A DNA stretch of 64,000 nt, from assembly GCF_003416895.1 (NCBI RefSeq), contig NZ_QVIO01000004.1, positions 1-64,000 of the forward strand. Reading direction: 5' to 3'. Every line of letters starts with the position of its first letter. The first letter of the stretch is position 1. Positions 16,998 through 26,164 of the stretch are shown in pieces. Source of the DNA: Duganella sp. BJB476 (lineage in GTDB: Bacteria; Pseudomonadota; Gammaproteobacteria; Burkholderiales; Burkholderiaceae_D). Position numbers and translations under genes: made by a program. Below the pieces are notes generated by a model that worked only from the letters and a program-made list of their open reading frames with translations, was not told the DNA's origin and did not search any database.

Positions 16998-18416
16998 ATG
17001 AAGTCTCGTTTTGCGCTGGGTGCAGTAACTGTCTTGATGGCTTGTGTTCAGAATGCGTATGCCGACCCTACGGAACCGCAGTTCCGTGCCCTGTACAAGG
17101 AACTGGTCGAAACCAATACCACGCTATCTGCGGGCAGCTGCACGCTGGCTGCCGAGCGCATCGCCGCCCGATTGAAGACGGCGGGTTTTGCTGACTCCCA
17201 GCTAAACCTGTTCGCCGACCCGGCGCATCCGAAGGAGGGCGGGCTGGTGGCCGTCCTGCCGGGCAGCGATCCGAAGGCGAAAGCCATCCTGCTGCTGGCG
17301 CACATCGACGTGGTCGAAGCCAAGCGTGAAGACTGGGTGCGCGATCCGTTCACGCTGATCGAGGAAGACGGCAAGTTCTACGCACGCGGCGCGCTGGACG
17401 ACAAGGCGCAGGCTGCCATCTGGGCCGATACGCTGGTGCGCTTCAAGAACGAAGGCTACGTGCCGCGCCACACGCTGAAGATGGCGCTGACCTGCGGCGA
17501 GGAAACCGGCGGCGCCTTCAACGGCGCCGAGTGGCTGACCAAGAACCGTCGCGAACTGATCGACGCCGGTTTCGCCATCAATGAAGGCGCGGGCGGCGAA
17601 TTCGATGCGGCCGGCAAGCGCGTGTCGATGACGGTGCAGGCGGGCGAGAAGGTGTCGCAGAACTATCGCCTGGAAGTGACCAATCGCGGCGGCCACAGCT
17701 CGCGTCCGCAAAAGGACAATGCGATCTACCACCTGGCCGGCGCGTTGAAGAAGATCGAAGGCTACACCTTCCCGATCCAGTTGGCCGACGGCAGTCGTGG
17801 CTACCTGACCGGCATGTCGAAGATCCAGGCGGCAGAAGGCCACAAGGACCTGGCGGCGGCGATGCTGGCGGTGGTGAAGAATCCGAAGGATGCCAAGGCG
17901 GTGGCGCTGGTCTCCGGTCGCGACACCAGCTGGGGCGCGATGCTGCACACCACCTGCGTGGCGACCATGCTGGACGCCGGCCATGCCACCAACGCGCTGC
18001 CGCAGCGCGCACGCGCCAACATCAACTGCCGCATCTTCCCCGGCGTGACGCAGGAGACGGTGCGCGAAGCGCTGGTCAAGGCGATCAACGATCCGGCGGT
18101 GAAGGTGGAAACGCTGGAAATCCGTGGTGAGAATTCGGCGCCGCCGGAACTGACGCGCGCCATCATGGAGCCGGTTGAGAAGCTGACCGCGAAGATGTGG
18201 CCCGGCGTGCCGGTGCTGCCCATCCTGCAATCGGGCGCCACCGACGGCCAGTTCCTGAACGCGGCCGGCATTCCGACCTACGGCATCAGCGGTATCTTCC
18301 TGACGCCGGACTTGGGCAACATCCACGGCCTGAACGAATACATCGGCGTGCAGTCGCTGATGGAAGGCCGCACCTTCCTGTACGACCTGGTGAAGGTCTA
18401 CGCCGGCCAGAACTAA
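16998..18416 (+). CDS. exported M20 family metallopeptidase
   Basis: This is a zinc peptidase or amidohydrolase of the M20/M25/M40 group. The N-terminus (MKSRFALGAVTVLMACVQNAYA/DP) is a signal peptide, so it acts in the periplasm. Motifs include LLLAHIDVVEA (metal ligand His/Asp), ARGALDDKAQAA, TCGEETGGAFNG (catalytic Glu pair) and VLPILQSGATDGQFL. The length is 472 residues. It starts 14 bases after the ABC exporter with AGGAAG upstream. Its stop overlaps the stop of the converging GH43 gene by two to three bases, and no terminator separates them. Confidence 0.87.
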   Translation: MKSRFALGAVTVLMACVQNAYADPTEPQFRALYKELVETNTTLSAGSCTLAAERIAARLKTAGFADSQLNLFADPAHPKEGGLVAVLPGSDPKAKAILLLAHIDVVEAKREDWVRDPFTLIEEDGKFYARGALDDKAQAAIWADTLVRFKNEGYVPRHTLKMALTCGEETGGAFNGAEWLTKNRRELIDAGFAINEGAGGEFDAAGKRVSMTVQAGEKVSQNYRLEVTNRGGHSSRPQKDNAIYHLAGALKKIEGYTFPIQLADGSRGYLTGMSKIQAAEGHKDLAAAMLAVVKNPKDAKAVALVSGRDTSWGAMLHTTCVATMLDAGHATNALPQRARANINCRIFPGVTQETVREALVKAINDPAVKVETLEIRGENSAPPELTRAIMEPVEKLTAKMWPGVPVLPILQSGATDGQFLNAAGIPTYGISGIFLTPDLGNIHGLNEYIGVQSLMEGRTFLYDLVKVYAGQN

Positions 18417-19984
18417 GCCAGCGCGCGGTACTGGAAGTCCCGCATGTGTACAGCGCCTTCGCCGGCGCTGTACACCGCCGGTTGCAAACTAAGGAAGCCG
18501 CCAAAGACGTTGTGGTGCATGCCGGAGGTCTCCATTTGCCACGGGTGCTGTATCCATTTGCCGTCGTCCAGCGCGTAGAAGAAGGTCACGATGTGCCGGT
18601 CGTTCCTGACGCGGATGCGCACCGTGGAGGCCTTCACGGCTTCGCGCATCCAACTCTGTTCGCTGGCGTATTGATAGGTCAGCATGTGCGTGGCGCTGAA
18701 GCCGATGCCGACAAACATACGCTCGTTGTAGTGCAGTAGCAGGCCGCCATGGCCTGCGCCGCTGATCTCCAGCGTGACGCTGGCTTCATAAGCGTGATCG
18801 CCGACGATGCAGGACAGCGGCGAGCAGTCGGCCGGCGATGTGCCTTTGCCCGCGATGCTTACCGAGCCCTGTTCAAAGCGCACGCGCTTCATCTCATCCG
18901 GTCCCGGATTGAAGAAGCACCACTGCACGCCGAATTTGTTCTTCGTGAAGTCGTCCGATTTGGCGAAGCCTGCTGGAACGGCTGTGCCTTTCTTCGGCAT
19001 CGGCAGCGGCGACGACAGGTCGCCGCCCTTGGGTTTGAACCAGCCGTCCGCTGTCCATTCGATCGGTTCGAGCAGCGCCTGGCGGCCGAGGGTGCGGTAG
19101 CCGTTCTCGTAGCCGTGGTAGACCATCCACCAGTCGCCGGCCGGGCCTTCGACCAGCGTGGCGTGGCCGCGTGACCACCACTTCTCTTCGGCGCTTTTGG
19201 TGCGCACCAGCGGATTCTGCGGGCAGTTCTCCCACGGCCCATGGATGGAACGCGAGCGCGCGGCGATCACCATGTGGCTGGTCGGCGGGCCGGAGGTGCC
19301 ACCGACCGCCAGCACCAGGTAGTACCAGCCGTTGCGGCGCAACAGCTTCGGTCCTTCGGGCGCGAACATCTCCACCACCCAGTCGGATGGATAGCGCCAT
19401 GGTTCGTAGACTTTTTCGAGCGTGCCGACAGTCGCCAGGCCATCGTCGGTCAGGCCGATGCGGCGTACGCCGTTGACGAACAGGTAGCGCTTGCCGTCCT
19501 CGCCGACCGCGTGACCGGGATCGATGGCGTCGATGTGCAGGTCGATCGGATCGCTCCACGGGCCCCTGATGTTGTCGGCCCAGATGACGAGGATGCTGCC
19601 TTTGCCGTTCGGGGTGGCGGGGATGTAGATGAAGTAGCGGCCGTTGTGCTTGACGAGGTCCATGGCCCAGACGCTGCCGATCGGCTTGGTCAGCGCCGGG
19701 CCGATCGGCTCCCAGTTCACCAGGTCGCGCGAGTGCCAGAGGATGATGCCGGGGTAGGACAGGAAGGACGAAAACGTCATGTAGTAGTCGTCACCGTCCT
19801 TGAGGATGGTGGGATCGGGATGGTCGCCGGACAGGATGGGATTGAGGTAGGTGCCGTTGCCCAGGTCCGCCTTGCGCTGGCCTTCGATGCCGCGTCCCCA
19901 GGTGGGTTGGGTGTTGGCCGCCAGTGGCGCCAGTGCGGCGCCCGACAGCAGCGTTTTCAGCGCTGTGCGCCGTGTTGATTTCAT
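18413..19984 (-). CDS. glycoside hydrolase family 43 protein, Tat-exported
   Basis: GH43 enzymes are inverting arabinofuranosidases, xylosidases or arabinanases with a five-bladed propeller. The N-terminus MKSTRRTALKTLLSGAALAPLAA is a twin-arginine signal. Catalytic-type segments are visible: GDHPDPTILKDGDDYYMTFSS (general base Asp), IDAIDPGHAVGEDGKRYLFV (Asp region) and ATLVEGPAGDWWMVYHGYE (general acid Glu). A C-terminal beta-sandwich (about 340-523) resembles the GH43 C2 domain. ATG 19984 has GGGGA just upstream; the frame upstream of it is non-coding and includes the dctA terminator. The substrate is unknown and no other polysaccharide-use genes are nearby. Confidence 0.85.
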   Translation of the reverse strand: MKSTRRTALKTLLSGAALAPLAANTQPTWGRGIEGQRKADLGNGTYLNPILSGDHPDPTILKDGDDYYMTFSSFLSYPGIILWHSRDLVNWEPIGPALTKPIGSVWAMDLVKHNGRYFIYIPATPNGKGSILVIWADNIRGPWSDPIDLHIDAIDPGHAVGEDGKRYLFVNGVRRIGLTDDGLATVGTLEKVYEPWRYPSDWVVEMFAPEGPKLLRRNGWYYLVLAVGGTSGPPTSHMVIAARSRSIHGPWENCPQNPLVRTKSAEEKWWSRGHATLVEGPAGDWWMVYHGYENGYRTLGRQALLEPIEWTADGWFKPKGGDLSSPLPMPKKGTAVPAGFAKSDDFTKNKFGVQWCFFNPGPDEMKRVRFEQGSVSIAGKGTSPADCSPLSCIVGDHAYEASVTLEISGAGHGGLLLHYNERMFVGIGFSATHMLTYQYASEQSWMREAVKASTVRIRVRNDRHIVTFFYALDDGKWIQHPWQMETSGMHHNVFGGFLSLQPAVYSAGEGAVHMRDFQYRALA

Positions 19985-20087
19985 GTTGTCCCCGCGTGTA
20001 GGTATCGTCGCGCTAAATGGTGCCCCGAGTGACGCGGACACGCAATTGCGAAACTCACCAAGCCGGGCAATGATTCCGCGCAAGGCG

Positions 20088-20115
20088 AAAAAAAAGGCCA
20101 CCGCGAGGTGGCCTT
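20088..20115 (-). terminator. intrinsic terminator of dctA
   Basis: On the minus strand AAGGCCACC and GGTGGCCTT form a nine-base-pair stem with a four-base loop (20094-20115), followed by eight or more T residues (20088-20095). It lies 18 bases past the symporter stop. Confidence 0.9.
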
Positions 20116-20132
20116 CTGTTTGGTGGCGCCGC

Positions 20133-21395
20133 TTACGGCAGCGGTGCATCCGCCAGTTCCCCGGTCTTGAGCGGGTCGACCAGTTCACCTTCCCACTTGG
20201 CGACGACCGCCGTGGCGACACCGTTGCCGATGACGTTGGTGGCGGAGCGCGCCATGTCCAGGAAGTGGTCGATACCCAGCAACAGCAGCATGCCCGCTTC
20301 CGGAATGTTGAACTGGCCCAGCGTCGCGGCGATCACCACCAGCGAGGCGCGCGGCACGCCGGCCATGCCCTTGGAGGTCAGCATCAGCACCATCATCATG
20401 GTCATCTGTTGGCCCAGCGACATCTCGATGCCGTAAGCCTGGGCGATGAACACGGTGGCGAAGGTGCAGTACATCATCGAGCCGTCCAGGTTGAACGAAT
20501 AGCCGATCGGCAGCACGAAGGCGGCAATACGGTTGCGTACACCGAAGCGCTCCAGGCCTTCCAGCGTCTTCGGATAAGCCGCTTCGCTCGACGCGGTGGA
20601 GAAGGCCAGCAGCACGGGGCTGCGCAGTTCCTTCAGCAGCGAGAAGATGCGGCCCTTGAGGAACAGGAAACCGATGAAGATCAGCAGCACCCACAGCAGC
20701 GCGATGCCGAAGTAGAACTCGGCCATGAATACGCCGTAGGTCTGCAGCACGCCCAGGCCGCTCTTGGCGATCACGCCCGACACCGCCGCAAACACGGCGA
20801 TCGGCGCGAACTGCATCACGTAGCCGGTGACCTTCAGCATCACGTGCGCCACGCCGTCCAGCGCGGTGACCATGACGTTGGCCTTTTCGCCGACGGCAGC
20901 TGCGGCCGAACCGAAGAACAGCGAGAAGATCACGATCTGCAGGATCTCGTTCTTGCTCATGCCTTCGACGATGGAGGCCGGCACCAGGTGGGTGACGAAT
21001 TCCTTCAGCGTCAGGCCGGTGGTGACGATGTCGACCTTGGCAGTGGTGGCGGCCATGTGGCCGAGCAGCGCGTCGCCGGGGCGGAACATGTTCACCAGCA
21101 CCAGGCCCAGGCTCAGCGACATCACCGAGGCGATGAAGAACCAGCCCAGCGTCTTGATGCCGATGCGGCCCACTTCCGAGGCGTCGCCCATCTTGGCGAT
21201 GCCGCACACCAGCGTGGAGAACACCAGCGGCGCGATGATCATCTTGATCAGGCGCAGGAACAGCGTGGTGATCAGCGACATATAGTCCGCATACTCGACC
21301 GGCTTGGCCAGGTTGAGGTTCGCCAGGTAGCCGGCAAAGATACCCAGCGCCAGTGCGACGAGGATGTAGGTGGTCAATCGGCTTTTTTTCTGCAT
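20133..21395 (-). CDS. dctA: dicarboxylate/amino acid:cation symporter (DctA/GltP family)
   Basis: It imports C4-dicarboxylates or glutamate/aspartate with Na+ or H+ across the inner membrane. The DAACS signatures are present: LRLIKMIIAPLVFSTLVCGI, the serine-rich hairpin AFSTASSEAAYPKTLE, SFNLDGSMMYC, TSKGMAGVPRAS and DMARSATNVIGNGVA. The length is 420 residues with about eight membrane segments and two re-entrant loops. GGGAA lies upstream of the ATG. It is divergent from the glutamate/aspartate ABC operon across 168 bp, so the two acidic-substrate uptake systems probably share regulation. The choice between dicarboxylate and amino-acid substrate cannot be settled here. Confidence 0.88.
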   Translation of the reverse strand: MQKKSRLTTYILVALALGIFAGYLANLNLAKPVEYADYMSLITTLFLRLIKMIIAPLVFSTLVCGIAKMGDASEVGRIGIKTLGWFFIASVMSLSLGLVLVNMFRPGDALLGHMAATTAKVDIVTTGLTLKEFVTHLVPASIVEGMSKNEILQIVIFSLFFGSAAAAVGEKANVMVTALDGVAHVMLKVTGYVMQFAPIAVFAAVSGVIAKSGLGVLQTYGVFMAEFYFGIALLWVLLIFIGFLFLKGRIFSLLKELRSPVLLAFSTASSEAAYPKTLEGLERFGVRNRIAAFVLPIGYSFNLDGSMMYCTFATVFIAQAYGIEMSLGQQMTMMMVLMLTSKGMAGVPRASLVVIAATLGQFNIPEAGMLLLLGIDHFLDMARSATNVIGNGVATAVVAKWEGELVDPLKTGELADAPLP

Positions 21396-21563
21396 GTTCT
21401 GAATTCCCGTGGTAGTGTCTCTTCGGACGCAGGCCGACGCAGGGTAGTCTGCGGTAGCACAATCTAATACAAAATAATGTCATTTCCCCTCTATGTGGGG
21501 GTATGATCCTGCCAATGTTAGCCTTGTAAGCTGATGAAACATTAAGCAAGTTCCGCAGTATAT

Positions 21564-22289
21564 ATGATCGCGATAAAAAATCTGAATAAATGGTACGGCC
21601 AATTCCAGGTATTGGCCGATTGCAACACCAGCGTTGCCAAGGGCGATGTGATGGTGATATGCGGGCCGTCCGGCTCGGGCAAGTCGACGCTGATCAAGAC
21701 CGTCAACGGTCTGGAGCCGTTCCAGCAGGGCGAGATCCTGGTCGACGGCGTCTCGGTCGGCGCCAAGGGCACGGACCTGCCCAAGCTGCGGGCCCGCATC
21801 GGCATGGTGTTCCAGAATTTTGAATTGTTCCCGCATCTGTCGGTGCGCCAGAACCTGACCCTGGGCCAGGTCAAGGTGCTGGGCCGCAGCGAGGACGAGG
21901 CCAACGCGCGCGGCCTGCAGTACCTGGACCGGGTCGGCCTGCTGGCACAGCAGGACAAGTATCCGAACCAGCTGTCCGGCGGCCAGCAGCAGCGCGTGGC
22001 GATCGCCCGCGCGCTGGCGATGGACCCGATCGCGATGCTGTTCGACGAGCCCACTTCGGCGCTGGATCCGGAGATGATCAACGAAGTGCTGGATGTGATG
22101 GTCGGCCTGGCGCAAGAGGGCATGACCATGATGGTGGTGACGCATGAAATGGGCTTCGCCAAAAAGGTGGCGAACCGCGTGGTCTTCATGGACAAGGGCC
22201 GCATCCTGGAAGACTGCAGCAAGGATGAGTTCTTCGGTGCGCCGCGTTCCGAGCGCGCGCGCGATTTCCTCGCGAGGATCATCCACTAA
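21564..22289 (+). CDS. gltL: glutamate/aspartate ABC transporter ATPase
   Basis: This is the ATPase of a polar amino acid importer. Walker A is GPSGSGKST, the Q-loop region MVFQNFELFPHLSV, the signature LSGGQQQRVAIARALA, Walker B MLFDEPTSALDPEM and the H-loop VTHEMGFAKK. The length is 241 residues, as in GltL/GlnQ. It is the first gene of gltLIJK, an order different from the gltIJKL of Escherichia coli. The start has a poor ribosome-binding site. Confidence 0.9.
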   Translation: MIAIKNLNKWYGQFQVLADCNTSVAKGDVMVICGPSGSGKSTLIKTVNGLEPFQQGEILVDGVSVGAKGTDLPKLRARIGMVFQNFELFPHLSVRQNLTLGQVKVLGRSEDEANARGLQYLDRVGLLAQQDKYPNQLSGGQQQRVAIARALAMDPIAMLFDEPTSALDPEMINEVLDVMVGLAQEGMTMMVVTHEMGFAKKVANRVVFMDKGRILEDCSKDEFFGAPRSERARDFLARIIH

Positions 22290-22336
22290 CTGGCAAGTTT
22301 GACGCTCGGTGCATTTTTTCTGCTTAGGGAGGAATC

Positions 22337-23245
22337 ATGTCATTCACGCGGGTACTCATACTTCTGACCCTGGCCTGTCTCGGCGGCCAGGCCACAGCGC
22401 AGGAAGCCGGCGGCACGCTGGCCAAGATCAAGCGCACCGGAGCCATCACGCTCGGCGTGCGCGACGGCTCGATTCCCTTCTCCTACCTCGACGACAAGCA
22501 GCAGTACCAGGGTTATTCGGTCGACCTGTGCATGAAGATCGTCGTCGCGGTGCAGAGGCATCTCGGCATGCCGGTCAAGGTGGCGATGAATCCGGTCACC
22601 TCCGCCAACCGCATTCCGCTGATGGCCAACGGCACCATCGACCTCGAATGCGGCTCCACCACCAACAACGCGGAACGCCAGAAGCAGGTGGCGTTCGCGC
22701 CGACCATGTTCGTGATCGGCAGCCGGCTGCTGTCGAAGAAATCGTCGAACATCAACAGCCTGGCCGACATGAAGGGCAAGACCCTGGTGGCCACCGCCGG
22801 CACCACCACCCTCAAGCAGATGACCATGCTGAACGCCGAGAAGCAACTAGGCATGAACATCGTGGTCGGCAAGGATCATCCGGAATCGTTCCTGATGATG
22901 GAGACCGGCCGCGCGGCGGCCGAGGCCAATGACGATATCCTGCTGGCCGGCCAGGTGGCCAGCGCGCGCAATCCGGGCGAGTACGTGATCGGCAAGGAGG
23001 CCTTGTCGGTCGAGCCTTACGGGATCATGATGCGGCGCGACGATCCGGCCTTCAAGGCCGTGGTGGATGCGGCGCTGGTGCAGGCCTACCAGTCGGCGGA
23101 GTTCCCCAAGCTTTACCAGAAGTGGTTCCAGAGTCCCATCCCGCCCAAGGGAATTAACCTCAATTTCCCGATGCCGGAGCAGCTCAAGGCCGTCATCGCC
23201 AAGCCCACCGATTCGCCTGATCCCTCCGCTTACGGCGCGCGATGA
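22337..23245 (+). CDS. gltI: glutamate/aspartate-binding periplasmic protein
   Basis: This is the solute-binding protein of the importer, with a signal peptide ending near ATA/QEAGGTL. The family features are GTLAKIKRTGAITLGVRDGSIPFSYLDD, GYSVDLCMKI, LECGSTTNNAERQKQVAF and VATAGTTTLKQM. The length is 302 residues. A strong GGGAGGA precedes ATG 22337, suggesting high expression relative to the ATPase, as usual for a binding protein. The stop overlaps gltJ (ATGA). Confidence 0.9.
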   Translation: MSFTRVLILLTLACLGGQATAQEAGGTLAKIKRTGAITLGVRDGSIPFSYLDDKQQYQGYSVDLCMKIVVAVQRHLGMPVKVAMNPVTSANRIPLMANGTIDLECGSTTNNAERQKQVAFAPTMFVIGSRLLSKKSSNINSLADMKGKTLVATAGTTTLKQMTMLNAEKQLGMNIVVGKDHPESFLMMETGRAAAEANDDILLAGQVASARNPGEYVIGKEALSVEPYGIMMRRDDPAFKAVVDAALVQAYQSAEFPKLYQKWFQSPIPPKGINLNFPMPEQLKAVIAKPTDSPDPSAYGAR

Positions 23246-23973
23246 ACTACCACTGGAACTGGCGCATTTTCGGCGAGCTGTCGCCGGATGGCGTCCATAC
23301 CTATTGGGACACGCTGATGTCCGGCCTGGCCTGGACGCTGGCGACCTCGCTGGCCGGCTGGGTGATGGCGCTGGTGCTGGGCTTCGCGGTCGGCGCGCTG
23401 CGCACGCTGCCGGGTCGCGTGCTGCCGCTGCTCGGCACCGCCTATGTTGAAGTGTTCCGCAACGTGCCGCTGCTGGTGCAGATGTTCCTGTGGTTCTTCG
23501 TCGCGCCCGAGCTGCTGCCGCAGGCGGCCGGCGACTGGTTGAAGGCGCTGCCGAACGCGCCCTTCGCCACGGCCGTGGTGTGCCTCGGCTTCTTCACTTC
23601 GGCGCGGGTGGCGGTGCAGGTCACGGCCGGCATCCAGGCGCTGGCGGGCGGGCAGCGCCTGGCGGCGCTGGCGCTGGGCCTGGACCTGCCGCAGACCTAT
23701 CGCTTCGTGCTGCTGCCGCTGGCGGTGCGCATCATCCTGCCACCGTTGACCAGCGAATTCCTCAACATCATCAAAAACAGTTCCGTCGCGCTGACCATCG
23801 GCCTGATGGAGCTGACCGCCAGCGCGCGCGCGATCCAGGAGTTTTCGTTTCAGGTGTTCGAGGCGTTTTCGGCCGCCACGCTGATCTACGTCCTGGCCAA
23901 CTTGGTGGTGATCGCCGCCATGCGGGTGCTGGAGCGGCGGCTGGCGCTGCCCGGCACGTTGGGAGCCCGCTAA
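23242..23973 (+). CDS. gltJ: glutamate/aspartate ABC transporter permease
   Basis: This is an inner-membrane permease of the polar amino acid (HisMQ-like) type. It has about five membrane segments, the N-terminal family start MNYHWNWRIF, the EVFRNVPLLVQMFLWFF segment, and the cytoplasmic EAA-like loop AALALGLDLPQTYRFVLLPLAVRIILPPL. The length is 243 residues. Its ATG overlaps the gltI stop by four bases and its own TAA shares a base with the gltK ATG. Confidence 0.9.
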   Translation: MNYHWNWRIFGELSPDGVHTYWDTLMSGLAWTLATSLAGWVMALVLGFAVGALRTLPGRVLPLLGTAYVEVFRNVPLLVQMFLWFFVAPELLPQAAGDWLKALPNAPFATAVVCLGFFTSARVAVQVTAGIQALAGGQRLAALALGLDLPQTYRFVLLPLAVRIILPPLTSEFLNIIKNSSVALTIGLMELTASARAIQEFSFQVFEAFSAATLIYVLANLVVIAAMRVLERRLALPGTLGAR

Positions 23974-24665
23974 TGTTCGCGCAGTTCGACTTCGACGTCA
24001 TCGGCCGCTCGTGGGTCTACCTGTTCCAGGTCGGCATGGCGTTCACGCTGGAGCTGACGGTGCTGTCGATGATGGGCGGCGTGGCGCTGGGTACCGTGCT
24101 GGCGCTGGGCCGCATGTCCAGCTTCAAGCCGCTGGCGCTGGTGACCGCAGCCTACGTCAACCTGATACGCGCGGTGCCGCTGGTGCTGGTGATTTTCTGG
24201 TTCTATTTCCTGGTGCCGTACGTCGCCGCGTGGGTGATCGGCGCGGCGGAGCCGGTCAAGGTCGGCACGTTCTGGTCGGCGCTGATTACCTTCACCTTGT
24301 TCCAGGCGGCGTACTACTGCGAGATCATGCGTGGTGGCATACAGGCGATCCCGCGCGGGCAGGTGCTGGCGGCGCAGGCGCTGGGACTGAAGTACTGGCA
24401 GGTGATGGCTCGCATCGTGCTGCCGCAGGCGTTCCGCAACATGCTGCCGGTGCTGCTGACGCAGACCATCGTGCTGTTCCAGGATGTGTCGCTGGTGTAT
24501 GTGCTGTCGGTGCCGGATTTTGTCGGCGCGGCCAGCAAGGTGGCGCAGCGCGATGGCCGGCTTGTAGAAATGTACACTTTTGTGGCACTGGTTTACTTTG
24601 CGTTGTGCTGCCTGCTTTCATGGGTGGCAAGGCTGCTGCAAAAGCGTGTCGCCATCGTGCGCTAG
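23973..24665 (+). CDS. gltK: glutamate/aspartate ABC transporter permease
   Basis: This is the second permease of the importer: MFAQFDFDVIGRSWVYLFQ start, INLIRAVPLVLVIFWFYFLVP-like segment, and EAA loop AAQALGLKYWQVMARIVLPQAFRNMLPVLL. The length is 230 residues. ATG 23973 overlaps the gltJ stop (TAATG) and GGGAG lies upstream. It closes the gltLIJK operon. 47 bases separate it from the amidohydrolase, with no terminator visible. Confidence 0.9.
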   Translation: MFAQFDFDVIGRSWVYLFQVGMAFTLELTVLSMMGGVALGTVLALGRMSSFKPLALVTAAYVNLIRAVPLVLVIFWFYFLVPYVAAWVIGAAEPVKVGTFWSALITFTLFQAAYYCEIMRGGIQAIPRGQVLAAQALGLKYWQVMARIVLPQAFRNMLPVLLTQTIVLFQDVSLVYVLSVPDFVGAASKVAQRDGRLVEMYTFVALVYFALCCLLSWVARLLQKRVAIVR

Positions 24666-24712
24666 GCTCTGGTAGTATCCTCGCCACTGCATTGTATAAA
24701 CGGGGACACAGC

Positions 24713-26149
24713 ATGCCATCCATGAAGAAAATAGCAGGCGCCATGCTGGCGCTTGGCCTTCTCGCCAGCGCGCATGCCGCTGACAAAATCGCCGTCGATC
24801 TGGTGCTGACCAAAGCCACGCTGATCGATGTAGCGGGCGGCAAGGCCGTCAAGGGCAAGTCCGTGCTGCTGAAGGGCGACACTATCGTTGCCGTGGTCGA
24901 CGACCGCCAGCTGTCCGGCTACGCCGCCAAGCGGACCATCCGTCTGCCGGGCAAGTACCTGATGCCGGGCCTGTGGGACACCCATGTGCACTTCGGTGGC
25001 GGTCCCGCGCTGATCGAAGAGAACAAGCATCTGCTGGCGCTGTACCTGGCCAACGGCATCACCGCCGTGCGCGATTGCTCCGGCGACCTGCCGGACACCG
25101 TGCTGGCCTGGCGCGACCAGATCAAGGCCGGCCAGCTGGAAGGGCCGACCATCTTCACCTCCGGCGCCAAGCTGGAAGGCTACAAGCCGCTGTGGAAGGG
25201 CACCATCGAAGTCGGCACGCCGGAAGAGGTGAGCAAGGCGCTGGACGGCCTGCAGGCGCAGAAAGTGGACTTCGTGAAGATCACCGAGAACACGCTGAAG
25301 CCGGAGATCTACCTGGAAGCGCTGCGCCAGGCCAAGGAGCGCGGCATGCGCACCTCCGGCCACGTGCCGGTGCAACTGACGCTGGCGCAGATGTTCGACG
25401 CCGGCCTGGGCACGGTGGAGCATCAGTCCTACCTGCTGCGCTCCTCGACGCCGAAGGAGGCCGAGTTGACCGCGCAAGTGGCGGCCGGCACGCTGACCGG
25501 CAAGGAAGCGATGAAGCAGAGCCTCGCCACCTACGACGAGCCGACCGCGCGCGCATCGTTCCGTTATATGGCCTTGAAGGGCACCGCCGTGGTGCCGACG
25601 CTGTCGGTATCGCGCGTGGTGGCCTACCTGGACCGTGACGATCACTCGCACGATCCGGCCTTGCAGTACATCGGCAAAGGCCTGCGCGCCACCTACGACT
25701 GGCGCGTGCAGCGCGCCGCGCAGGACAACGCCGAGGCGATCGCGCTGCGCAAGGCGACGTTCGAGAAGTCGGCATCGCTGCTGCCGTTGCTGGCGCAGGA
25801 GGGCGTCAGCATCATCGCCGGCACGGATGCGGGCTTTTTGAATTCCTACGATTATCCAGGCCAGGCGCTGCATGACGAAATCGGCCTGTACGTGCAGTAC
25901 GGCCTGACGCCGGTACAGGCCTTGCAGACGGCCGTGATCAACGGTCCGCGCTTCCTCGGCCACCTGGACCGCTACGGCAGCCTGGAAGCCGGCAAGTCCG
26001 CCGATCTGCTGGTGCTGGACGCGAATCCACTGCAAGACATCGCCGCCACCCGCAAGATACGCACGGTGGTCAGCCGCGGCCACGTTTACGATCGCGCGCG
26101 ACTCGACAAGATGCTGGCCGAGACCAAGGCCTGGGTCGCGGCCCAGTAA
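24713..26149 (+). CDS. exported amidohydrolase family protein (imidazolonepropionase/prolidase-like)
   Basis: This is a metal-dependent hydrolase of the amidohydrolase superfamily, substrate unknown, perhaps a dipeptide or cyclic amide. The signal peptide is MPSMKKIAGAMLALGLLASAHA/AD. The metal ligands are seen as LWDTHVHFGGG, VKITEN (lysine region), SGHVPVQLT, EHQSYL and IAGTDAGFLNSYD, with the C-terminal GHLDRYGSLEAGKSADLLVLDANPL typical of the fold. The length is 478 residues. GGGGA five bases upstream favours ATG 24713; an ATG at 24722 is also possible. It follows gltK closely and may be transcribed with the importer, which would fit release of amino acids in the periplasm. Confidence 0.82.
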   Translation: MPSMKKIAGAMLALGLLASAHAADKIAVDLVLTKATLIDVAGGKAVKGKSVLLKGDTIVAVVDDRQLSGYAAKRTIRLPGKYLMPGLWDTHVHFGGGPALIEENKHLLALYLANGITAVRDCSGDLPDTVLAWRDQIKAGQLEGPTIFTSGAKLEGYKPLWKGTIEVGTPEEVSKALDGLQAQKVDFVKITENTLKPEIYLEALRQAKERGMRTSGHVPVQLTLAQMFDAGLGTVEHQSYLLRSSTPKEAELTAQVAAGTLTGKEAMKQSLATYDEPTARASFRYMALKGTAVVPTLSVSRVVAYLDRDDHSHDPALQYIGKGLRATYDWRVQRAAQDNAEAIALRKATFEKSASLLPLLAQEGVSIIAGTDAGFLNSYDYPGQALHDEIGLYVQYGLTPVQALQTAVINGPRFLGHLDRYGSLEAGKSADLLVLDANPLQDIAATRKIRTVVSRGHVYDRARLDKMLAETKAWVAAQ

Positions 26150-26164
26150 GGACGGGCTCCGCGT

